Assembly: GCA_963693365.1 (NCBI GenBank)
Contig: CAVNZM010000001.1
Coordinates: 2,976,001-3,040,000, forward strand
Direction: 5' to 3'
DNA from: Amoebidium appalachense
Taxonomy: Eukaryota; Ichthyosporea
DNA length: 64,000 nt
Shown piece after piece: positions 44,498 through 64,000 of this stretch. A program made the position numbers and the translations under genes. Below the pieces are notes generated by a model that searched no databases, was not told the DNA's origin, and saw nothing but the letters and a program-made list of their open reading frames with translations. The first letter of the stretch is position 1. Each line of letters opens with the position of its first letter.

Positions 44498-45341
44498 TTA
44501 TTGGCTAGAGCTTGGTCCTCCGTTTTGCTGACTTTGGGTTTCGGATTTCGTCCAAAATTTCTCCCTCCACACGTCAACGCGGGACTTGAGAAAACCCTGT
44601 GTGCGTGTGTGTGCGTGCGTGAGTGAGTGTGTGAGTGTGTGTGTGTGAGTGTGTGTGAGTGTGAGTGTGAGTGTGTGTGTCAGTGTGTTTATTTGGTTGT
44701 GTGTGTGTGTGACTGTGCGTAATTGTGTAAGCGCGCGAGCCAAGACGCACGGATGTCAGTACGTGCCTGTGAGTTTTGCGTGAGCATGTAATGTCTTTTG
44801 TGTGTGTGGCTTTGTTTAAGTGCGGTTGGGCATATCATCAGGCTAAGGGGTGGTATGACAAAAGGTACGAGCCCACCACGGGCAGAAAGGGGGGGGGGGG
44901 GGGGGGGGGGGGGGGGAGGCAGGATCAACATGGAGGCCGAAGCACGGCAAGGCATACCAAGAACACGTGGCAGAGCGTTGCCACCCCAACTTCACACATT
45001 TTGTGATGAATGGTACTACTACTAGGTGTGTGTGTGTGTGTTGGCCTGGGGGGGCGGGGGGGGATGCTGCAGAAAGAGGGTGTACAGAGGAGAACACTAA
45101 CTGGGACTGTGCAGTCCACAGATTGCACCAGGCACGCACGAACAGAGCAGGTAAAAAAAGCAGATCACCATACACAGATATAAACATCGGCTAGAAGTGG
45201 AGATCTAGTCTATTATTCAAGTCATACTGATGTCACATTTAGGTTACATAGCCAAATGCCATCAGAACCCTTAACCAATTGAGTAGGAGGACATGAAGTT
45301 TTGACTGAAGTGGTGTTGTCCCGGGGGTTGTTTGGCGCGGT

Positions 45342-45378
<37 letters not shown>

Positions 45379-47267
45379 TGAATGCGGAACACAGTACGAA
45401 GTACGCATAGACGATGAGAAGCATGATGCAGGACACATGCAAAGGCAAACATTCAAGTATGCAGCATCAGCCATGCGCACAGTATGCGTCATAAGCAGAG
45501 CCCATCCTCAGGGAGGGCCCAAGTCATCAATTGCGTCTGAGTTTCGACCCCTTAGCCCGCGTATATACGACGCTCCAACTCAGACAGCAGCATCAACTGA
45601 ACTTGGGTGGGTCAACCCGTCTTGATCAAAGACGAGCAGGGTTGCTTATGCAAGCAAGGTGAGCAAAACGGTGAAGATGTGTGTGCAAACTAATGCAGTG
45701 CAGCGACAAACGCGTATGTGCTTACAGATGCACGACACAGAGCAACCATGCCCGGTTGCATGGAAGTAAAGATGTCTCCACACAGTGGTCTGTCCTGAAA
45801 GGACACCTCTGAAAGAAGACAGGGGGGTTTGAATGCGGAACACAGTACGAAGTACGCATAGACGATGAGAAGCATGATGCAGGACACATGCAAAGGCAAA
45901 CATTCAAGTATGCAGCATCAGCCATGCGCACAGTATGCGTCATAAGCAGAGCCCATCCTCAGGGAGGGCCCAAGTCATCAATTGCGTCTGAGTTTCGACC
46001 CCTTAGCCCGCGTATATACGACGCTCCAACTCAGACAGCAGCATCAACTGAACTTGGGTGGGTCAACCCGTCTTGATCAAAGACGAGCAGGGTTGCTTAT
46101 GCAAGCAAGGTGAGCAAAACGGTGAAGATGTGTGTGCAAACTAATGCAGTGCAGCGACAAACGCGTATGTGCTTACAGATGCACGACACAGAGCAACCAT
46201 GCCCGGTTGCATGGAAGTAAAGATGTCTCCACACAGTGGTCTGTCCTGAAAGGACACCTCTGAAAGAAGACAGGGGGGGTTTTAATGCGGAACACAGTAC
46301 GAAGTACGCATAGACGATGAGAAGCATGATGCAGGACACATGCAAAGGCAAACATTCAAGTATGCAGCATCAGCCATGCGCACAGTATGCGTCATAAGCA
46401 GAGCCCAGGGGGGGAGGGCAGGTTGTTTCCAGAAAATAGGAGGAAGGGCCGGGGGGAGGGGGGGAGGGGGGGGAGGGGGGGGGGGGGGGGGGGGGGGGAT
46501 CACCCTCTCCTTTTTGTAGCACTCCCAGAATGCCTCGGACTCTGCGGTGCAGGTGTTAAACATGGTGCCCTTCTTGATGCAGGCGTACCACTGCACGTGC
46601 AGGTCGTTGCATGCTTCTAGCGCCTTCTCCTTGGCTGCCACATTCTCTTCCTCGTTGCTTTGCACAGCATCCTGTTGGTGCGTAGGAAAGGGGGGCGGGA
46701 GAGGAGGGGGAACGGGGGGGGGGGGGGGGGGGGGGGGGCAGGGGGCAAAAGGGGATGGGGGGAGGAGCGGGGGGAGGGAGGGGAAGATGGGCCGGGGGCA
46801 GAGGGGGAACAGGGGAGGAAAGGAACACGTACCTTTGTGTGTGTGTGCGTGTGTGTGCGGACAGGGGCGAGGGGGGGGGGGGGGGGGGAGTTGGGGTGGG
46901 TGTGTGTGTGCGTGTGTGTGCGGACAGGGGGGGGGGGGGGGGGGGGGGGGATTTGTGTGTGTGTGCGTGTGGGTGCGGACAGGGGGGAGGGGGGGGGGGG
47001 ATTTGTGTGTGTGTGTGTGTGTATGGGAAGGAGGAAATATGTGTGTGTGGTTGTGTGTGTGTAGTTGGTGTTAGTGTTAATAAGCGCAACGGGGGAGATG
47101 GGGGTAGCTTTGCGGTTGATGATGTGTGAAGTATAAGTGATACCTTATGGTGATTTGGACGGGAGGAAGGGAGCAGGTCAAGGGGTAGGGGTAATGGAGT
47201 AGTTTTGTATGTGTGTGCTATGATGTGTGCATGCCCGTGTTTGTGGCATAGTTTTTTTTTTTTTTTT

Positions 47268-47324
<57 letters not shown>

Positions 47325-47766
47325 TGGGGGACTAACGTGTGTTTCAGAGACGAGGTATACATTCGACACGGACAAAACATTAGAATTGTGCCAAAAGGTG
47401 CACGTTCAAGGAGTGTGAACCATGGGTATGGTCCATACACAAAGTCTTGATCAGTGACGAGCAGGGTACTGATGCACGTAGACGTCACAAGCAAAAGCAG
47501 TAAGAAGGGAAGGTGTTATGGTTGCAGCAGATAACAAAAAGCAGGAGAGAAAAATACAGAAACTCAGGAAACGGGGCTTCTAGGAAGCTCCTGCACCGGG
47601 GGGAGGGGGGGGGTTTGAATGCGGAACACGGTACGAAGTACGCATACACGATGAGAAGCATGGTGCAGGACACATGCAAAGGCAAACATTCAAGTATGCA
47701 ACATCATCCATGCGCACAGTATGCGTCATAAGCAGAGCCCATCCTCAGGGAGGGCCCAAGTCATCA

Positions 47767-47833
<67 letters not shown>

Positions 47834-48482
47834 GAAGGTGGCACACAGTACAAAGTATTTAGATTTCCAATAACGAAATGCAAGGGTTGTGAAAAGAAAT
47901 GAGAAAGGGGCGAGAAGATATGTGTGTGTGTTGGAGGGGATGGGGTTTATATGCGCAATAAAGTACGAAGTATAAATAAACAACGGACCACACGATACAG
48001 AGTCCAAACCACACATAAACAGTATGCATAACAAACAGAGCCCATCATCAGGTGGGGGGAGGGGGGAGGGGAGGGAAACTTGTGAATAAGCTTGATTGGG
48101 TTTGGGTAGGTCGGCTAGGAAGGCTAGAGAGGGCCAATCCAGCAAGAAAGGGGGGAGGGGAATGGGAGGGGAATGGGGGGGGAGGGGGGACTACAGAGTG
48201 CTGGAAGGAGCGAAGAAGAGAAGGATAGGGAGACGAAGAGTGAAGGAAAACGACATCTGACGTAGTCGGGAACGAATGTGTAAAACAATTAGAAAAATCG
48301 GAGGGAAGGGGAGTGGGGAGGGGCAAAGGGGGGGGTTAGAACGTTTTATAGAGTAGGAAGTACACATTCGTGACGGACACAGTGCAGACTACAAAAGCAC
48401 TTATAAAGCAGCACATCGAAGGGAGGAAGAAGGCTTCTTTTTTTTTTGTCTTTCTTCTTCTTCTTCTTTTTTTTTTTTTTGG

Positions 48483-48521
<39 letters not shown>

Positions 48522-49687
48522 GAAGGGAACACACAGGGAAGAAGAAGGGGGAAAGAGAGACGGAAGGGCCGAGGACATGGGGTCTTGAAGACAAAGAGAA
48601 CTCCTAATGAGAGGATGTCAGGACTTTAAACAGTTGGTGTTTTTCAGTGCACCACCAGTGTTACGTATACCAGTGTTACGTATATGCCCCAAAACTAAGC
48701 GGAAAGGTGGATACACACAAATCAGTAAGTACAAGGGAGAGGGAGAGGGGGGGGGGGGGGGGGGGGGGGGAGCGAGGGGAGGGGGGAAGAAATATTTGGG
48801 GGGAGGGGGGAGGGGGGTGATGTATGCGTTAGAGGGTGGAAATATGGAGGAGACAACAAAGAGCAACAACAAAGTGTCACAAAGGTGGGAAATCCAAAAT
48901 CAAACAATTTAAACGTGCAGGCAGAAGACACTTGAACAGAGCCCATCATCAGGGGGGTTCCTATGCCTCCACAAAAGCATGGGTTTCGACTCTTTAACCT
49001 CTCGGGAAGAGGAGAGAGGGAGAGGGAGAGAAAGAGGCATTGAAGAGGGGGGGGGGGGGGGGGGGGGGGGGGGAGATAGAGAGGACAGAGAGGGAGGGAA
49101 AGGAAAAGAGAGACAGAGGAAGAGAGGGAGGGAGGAGGGGAAAGACAAACTGAAGGGAGAGATGGGGGGCCAATGATTGGGGAGGAGGGGGAGGGAGAGA
49201 AAATGCCGGGGAACGTGGGCACAAAACGAGTGCGGCGGGGGGAGGGGAGGGAGGGAACGAGAAAGAGAGAGTGAGAGAGACTGCGAGAGAGAGGGGGGGG
49301 GGAGGGGGGAGGGGGGAGACAGGGAGCCGGGGGGAGGGGGGGGGGGGAGAGGGGAAAGAGAAGAGAGCGAGATCTATATATATATATATAGAGGGGAAGG
49401 GAAGGGGGGAGAAAGGGAGAGAGAGGGAGAGAGAGAAAGAGAGAGGGGTGGTGGTGGTGGGGAAAGAAGGGGGGGGGAGGGAGGGAAGAGAGGGAGAGAG
49501 AGGGGGGGGGGAAGAGAGGGAAAGAGGGGGGGGGGGGGGGAGGAGAGAAGAGGTCGGGAGATTAGGGGACAAAAAGGGCGCCCGTAGGGGGGGGGAGGGG
49601 GGAGGAGGGGAGACACGGGCAAGAGGGAGGGAGGGAAAAGGGAGCTATTTGGGGGGGGGGGGGGGGGGGAAGGGGGGGAGGGGGAGC

Positions 49688-49726
<39 letters not shown>

Positions 49727-49779
49727 TGTGTGTGTGTGCGAGGGAGCAAGCTGTGAGAGCGTGATTGTCAGTGACAGTG

Positions 49780-49813
<34 letters not shown>

Positions 49814-49960
49814 AGAGTGAGTGAATGTGGGGGGAAGAAGGGGAGAGGGGAGGGAGGAGGGGGAGAGAGAGAGACGGAAGAGAGGGAGCGAGAAAAACAT
49901 AAGAGGGGGCCAGAAGGGGGGGGGGGAGGGGGGGGACGGGAGGGAGAAAGAGGGGGGGAG

Positions 49961-50004
<44 letters not shown>

Positions 50005-50697
50005 GAGGGGGGGGGGGGGGGGGGGGAGAGAGAGGGGGAGAGAGAGAGAGAGAGAGAGAGAGAGACGGGAGAGAGAGGGAGGGAGGGAGGGAGGGAGGGG
50101 GGGGGGGGGGAGGATGGAGAGAGGGAGGGAGGGAGGGAGGGAGGGAGGGAGGGAGGGGGGGGGGGAGGGGGGGAGGGGGGAGGGAGGGTGGGGGGGAGGG
50201 AGGGAGGGAGGGAGGGAGGGAGGGAGGGAGAGAGAAAGAGCGAAAGAGAGAGCGAAAGAGAGAGGGGGGGGGGGGGGGGGAAGAGAAGAGAGAGGGGGGG
50301 GGGGGGGGGGGAGAAGGAGAGAAAGGGAGAGAAGGAGAGAAAGGGAGGGAGCGAGGGAGGTGTGGTGAAAGGACGCGAGGAAGGATTGTGTTGGGGAATA
50401 TAGGCTGGGGGGGAGGGGCAATGGGGAGGAGCAGAGGGGGGAGCACGTTGCATAAGAACGCAAGCACACACACGCACGCAAGCTTGCAGGCACGGCCCGT
50501 ACATGCACGGAGCTCACTCGCGCACTAAGGCATGCACCCACCTTGAAAGCAAGTTTCTCCAGATCCTCGCCAACCTCCTGCCTCTGTCTCTCTGTGGGCT
50601 CCTCTATTCCCTCGTTCTTCCTCCTCTCCCTCTCCTCTGCCTCCAGTTTATCTGCTTCCCTCTGCTTACGTGTTTTGAACAGGTCTCCAAGCTGCAT
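44498..50697 (-). CDS. CHCH (twin CX9C) mitochondrial-type protein, 3 exons, 140 aa
   Basis: Minus-strand exons: 50697-50542, 46671-46504 and 44596-44498. Both introns are phase 0 GT-AG, and the total is 423 bases with a TAA. The first 52 residues are highly charged and helical. Exon 2 contains C-N-D-L-H-V-Q-W-Y-A-C and C-T-A-E-S-E-A-F-W-E-C, an exact pair of CX9C motifs separated by nine residues, the hallmark of CHCH proteins. Known members are imported by the Mia40 disulfide relay into the mitochondrial intermembrane space, where many assist cytochrome c oxidase assembly. The spacing most resembles Cmc1-like members, but I cannot assign an orthologue. The C-terminus is G-F-L-K-S-R-V-D-V-W plus a Gln/Ser-rich tail. 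The introns (1.9 and 3.9 kb) dwarf the coding sequence and host the 451-bp repeat family. Confidence 0.88.
45377..46408 (+). repeat. Tandem array of the structured 451-bp repeat (copies B, C and truncated D)
   Basis: Units begin at 45377, 45828 and 46280. Copies B and C read identically over the unit; D stops after CAGAGCCC at about 46408. The array lies inside the second intron of the CHCH gene, in opposite orientation. Each full unit holds the palindrome CGTATATACG, hairpins at (in B) 45618-45634, 45642-45657, 45746-45763 and 45791-45805, and a donor/branch/acceptor set with a 69-base interval (45659-45727). Function unknown. Confidence 0.9.
45659..45727 (+). other. Intron-like segment inside repeat unit B
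   Basis: GTGAGC at the left end, ACTAAT at 45689-45694 (34 bases before the end) and TTACAG at the right end resemble a complete spliceosomal intron. The same signals occur in copies A and C. Directly after it ATG opens a 13-codon frame (45728-45769, beginning MHDTEQPC). Confidence 0.4.
47332..47475 (+). repeat. Diverged copy of the structured repeat (copy F)
   Basis: It follows a T-to-G homopolymer junction. It keeps a GGTATACATTCG segment and GTCTTGATCAGTGACGAGCAGGG, matching the hairpin 1 region of the tandem unit, but the stem is no longer perfect. Confidence 0.5.
47614..47769 (+). repeat. Partial copy of the structured repeat (copy E)
   Basis: About 156 bases nearly identical to the first third of the unit (TTTGAATGCGGAACACGG to CATCAATTG). 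It starts after a G-rich tract and is cut off by (GT)n plus poly(G). Confidence 0.85.
47830..48998 (+). repeat. Strongly diverged copies of the structured repeat (G-J)
   Basis: Four short matches: about 47830-47890 (GGCACACAGTACAAAGTA), 47940-48058 (AAAGTACGAAGTA and CAGAGCCCATCATCAGG), 48333-48425 (GTAGGAAGTACACATTCG) and 48885-48998 (CAGAGCCCATCATCAGG and GTTTCGACTCTTTAA). The first three start just after a G run. They look like progressively older copies in the CHCH first intron. Confidence 0.55.
49000..50440 (+). repeat. Long purine-only (G/GA) tracts in CHCH intron 1
   Basis: About 49000-49690 and 49830-50375 are almost pure G and A (GGGA, GA and poly(G) units), separated by (GT)n near 49690-49815. 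The CHCH sense strand is therefore a very long polypyrimidine tract. Confidence 0.85.
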
Positions 50698-51163
50698 TTT
50701 TCGAAAAAAAAGATCCAGCAATCGGTCAGTGTGTCCTGTACGACTCGCACGATGATTTTGGAAGAGTTTGTGTTGTATATGTTTATGTATAACCAGAAAA
50801 ACGTGTTTTTATTGTTGTTGTGTTATCTGGGTTAATACGGGGAAAATATATGTAACAGAAACTACAATAGGCTCACTGTATGCAGGTGGAAGCTCCAAAC
50901 TCTAGAGCATGGCACGTGCACAGCCTGGTGCACGAGTTGTGTGTGGCTGTGTGTGCCTCAAGCAGCTGCACGGTGATGACGCACGCTTTCTTGGGTTTAC
51001 ACGCTTTCTTTAATGGCTTATCACAGGAATGCAATCGGCATAAACGATCTAGTGGGTTCCAGTGGCCACCCACAGCGATGTGGGCCCAAACTCGGTCGAA
51101 TCAATTTGACACACACACACAATTGGTGTTACACCCCCCCCCCCCCCCCCCCCCCCCCCCTGA

Positions 51164-53515
<2,352 letters not shown>

Positions 53516-53596
53516 TGGGTGGGTGCGTGTGTTTCTCTTCTTTCCCGGGCTCGCCCACATGTAGGGCTATACGTACGCGTATCGCTACAATAGTAA

Positions 53597-53735
53597 AAAG
53601 TCACCTGAAGACTCAAGTCGCAACTGAAAGTCAGGACAAGTCACCAGCTTGTCTCACCAATTCTAATAAAAAGTCAAGTCGGCATAGCTTGACTTGGTTG
53701 AAGTCAAGGTTGCCGTGACTTCAAGTCGCAATATT
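53597..53735. repeat. AAGTC-rich block upstream of the amine oxidase gene
   Basis: About eight AAGTC and two GACTT pentamers lie within 140 bases. The phrase GTGACTTCAAGTC is shared with a perfect palindrome at 53239-53255. Confidence 0.55.
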
Positions 53736-53819
53736 ACGACTCTGCGCTCGCCGCCGCGGGGTTCACGTTTTGATGATGGCACAGCTTGCGCCAGCGCATG
53801 CTCAAAACGATTCAGAGTT

Positions 53820-54273
53820 TGATTGGACCAAAAGCTTTAATGGAGCACCGCGCTATAGTTTATGTCAACTGATTGGATCACGCCATGTTTTTTGCAACCT
53901 GATTGGTTCCGGGATTATTGCGGAACAGCTCAGTCCTTCCCTTGCGGATGTCCCTATCCCCAATTTGGACCCCCAAATCCGTCAACCCAAATTCTCGGTC
54001 ACGTGACCTCCAAACCAAACTAAGTGACCGAGTTTGGGAATAACGAATGGATAGTTTGAACAATGCTCGTTGTTGAAGATTCATTGATAAAGGGTTGTGT
54101 GTATTTCTTGGTGTTATCGTACTGTAGTGTCAACTAATATAGTCGGCATATTTTTTCTGTTTTGCTTACTATGTAAAGACCTGCTTGCGGCACATGACTG
54201 TCACTTCCGGAATCCACGGTTTTGTTAAAATCTTGTTTAACCTGCCGACTTTAACTTGATGTCAAATGATTGG
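53820..54273 (+). promoter_or_regulatory. Four TGATTGG (reverse CCAAT) boxes upstream of the amine oxidase gene
   Basis: TGATTGG occurs at 53820, 53870, 53900 and 54267. These are reverse CCAATCA boxes, resembling the cluster before the cysteine protease gene. Confidence 0.45.
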
Positions 54274-54535
54274 CTCCCTGGAAATTTTTGAGGATCGGAC
54301 ATCTTCGTGACGAAAACCAGCAAGTGAGAAAAGCGCGCTTTCTGGCTTTGAAAGCACGCTTTCTTGCTTCATGCCCTCCGTAGTTGTCCCGAGCTAGTTC
54401 ACGCTGACCATTCCCCTCATTTACGAACGCTTGCGTGCTCTTATTCGCCTCGTAAGTACGTAATCTTGTTTTCTTCTCAGGATAAAGGAAGCAACTCGTT
54501 TGCCGTTTGTCCTGGAAATACATCCCACCGACACC

Positions 54536-63078
<8,543 letters not shown>

Positions 63079-63460
63079 CCTAGCCATCCAATTATTTGGA
63101 TTTCATTTGGTGCCGGGCCCCATGAGTGATAAATATGCGGTTAACTCCTCTAAGTGCATGAGAATGCGGTATCGAGAATGTAGATATACGTGGCATATTT
63201 GTTAATGTTGGCTATATATTTTTTTTTATATAATGACTTTATTGATATGCTCATGAAAGAGAAGCAAGCCGGAGATATCACAGATATCTCAGAGAAGAAA
63301 ATACAAATCCACCTACTCACGGATACGGAGGATATAACGACTCAAATAATCATACACCCTAGAAAAACTCGTTAAACATACGGTGGTTTAACAGATAGTC
63401 AATAGAAGTAATATCAGGATTATCTAAATAAGCTAGTCTTCGAATTTCTAACGGAAGAAT
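63079..63460. other. Amine oxidase 3' flank
   Basis: AT-rich sequence after the TAA. A T-rich run near 63219-63230 could be the A-tail (minus strand) of the retroelement fragment that follows. No gene was seen. Confidence 0.5.
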
Positions 63461-64000
63461 CTAAGATAGATAAATACATTTATCTAGATGTTTGCGAGAA
63501 AAAGGTTCTGCACAAAAGTAACACAAACATTTATGGAAACTAAGGTTACAACGCCAAATTAAACATTTCCAAGCAATATCACACGAAGGGGTTAGAATGG
63601 CAAAATCGGCAAGTGTGGTAGGTTTACGAGAGGAAGGATGAATATAAGTAGCTAATTTACATAACGATTGTAGAGAAAATAGGCGAGTCTCTAATATAAA
63701 AAGAAGCACAGGCTTAAGAGTCCTACCATGATACCCTTTATCACAACGATGAAGCAAATGATATTGAGTATGAAACCAAGTAACATGCTGCTGATAAATA
63801 GGGGAAGAGAAAATAAAGGAGACAAATATTTAAAAGGATATCTCTGAATGGGAGATAGATTGGGTACAGGACATTTCGCACGAACATTAGAAATGGGAAC
63901 AGGGTCTAAAGAAGGAAAGAATTGCAACAAGGGATGATATTCAGAAGGAAGCCTAACCAAATGAAAACAAAAGCGAAGGTCTAACTCATTCATACGCTGA
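63461..64000 (-). pseudogene. C-terminal end of a second, AT-richer retroelement ORF (frameshifted, cut by window end)
   Basis: Two overlapping minus-strand frames (63993-63691 and 63757-63461) join by a one-base shift near 63805-63815 into one continuous protein-like sequence ending at 63461. It finishes with an I-W-R-C-N-L-S-F-H-K-C segment and C-Y-F-C-x7-H-x3-C, matching the zinc-binding motif common at the C-terminus of non-LTR retrotransposon ORF2 proteins. The base composition is clearly AT-richer than the other genes here. The family assignment is inferred from this motif only. Confidence 0.5.

Noticed and set aside
44810-45170. Possible plus-strand exons (for example a frame around YHQAKGWYDKRYEP)
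   Set aside because: They read like protein, but lie inside the second intron of the well-supported CHCH gene, match no family, and their splice phases do not join consistently.
45540-45560. tRNA B-box-like GTTTCGACCCC in the 451-bp repeat
   Set aside because: It matches the consensus at 9 of 11 positions, but no convincing A-box lies at the right distance upstream, so a tRNA-derived SINE is not supported.
49374-50504. Long Pro/Ser/Leu-rich minus-strand frame
   Set aside because: It translates a purine/pyrimidine low-complexity tract inside the CHCH intron. Only the region 50542-50697 just beyond it is a real exon.
54450-54481. GTAAGT..TTCTCAG about 30 bases apart before the oxidase ATG
   Set aside because: Too short for a normal spliceosomal intron and in the 5' UTR; the signals may be coincidental or belong to a larger UTR intron.

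Overview
The window is eukaryotic nuclear DNA. Its genes are split by spliceosomal GT-AG introns, it carries 5'-truncated LINE retrotransposons with A-rich tails and target-site duplications, and it encodes typical eukaryotic proteins (ING PHD finger, twin CX9C CHCH protein, cathepsin-like protease, flavin amine oxidase). Exons use the standard code. Intron-rich genes embedded in very long poly(C)/poly(G), (CA)n/(GT)n and (CT)n tracts suggest a unicellular eukaryote with a repeat-laden genome. I cannot fix the lineage from sequence alone; a unicellular holozoan or a stramenopile alga are guesses only.

Layout. 488-19853 (+): a giant repeat-protein gene, at least 9 exons and about 5,268 codons, 5' end uncertain. 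It encodes about 45 SdrD_B/Cna-B-like beta-sandwich repeats in blocks of 5, 11, 11, 8 and 10, separated by calcium-binding EGF modules, then four EGF-like modules and a C-terminal domain I do not recognise. 22699-28844 (-): a complete ING-family PHD-finger gene that I assembled from eight small exons (255 aa). 31223-34626 (+): a four-exon papain-family cysteine protease (375 aa) with a TATA box and a CCAAT cluster upstream. 35143-36946 (-): a 5'-truncated LINE flanked by a 16-bp target-site duplication. 37370-37759: a single copy of a structured repeat. 41858-42976 (+): an unrecognised 372-aa Ser/Arg-rich protein. 44498-50697 (-): a three-exon CHCH protein gene (140 aa) whose two large introns hold a tandem array and decayed copies of the 451-bp structured repeat. 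54536-63078 (+): a secreted-type flavin polyamine/amine oxidase gene whose third coding exon is split by a second LINE copy (56095-59458) with a 16-bp duplication. 63461-64000 (-): the degraded C-terminal end of another, AT-richer retroelement ORF, cut by the window edge.

The genes look unrelated in function: cell surface or matrix, chromatin reading, mitochondrial intermembrane space, lysosomal or secreted proteolysis, and polyamine oxidation. The gene models were built by matching splice sites, intron phases and conserved protein motifs; for the ING, CHCH, protease and giant genes every exon junction keeps the frame. The most unusual features are the bacterial-style SdrD repeats fused to EGF modules, the structured 451-bp repeat with a TATA-like palindrome and intron-like signals, the use of (CA)n microsatellites directly as 3' splice sites, and a LINE family with a conserved 3' hairpin that has disrupted the oxidase gene.
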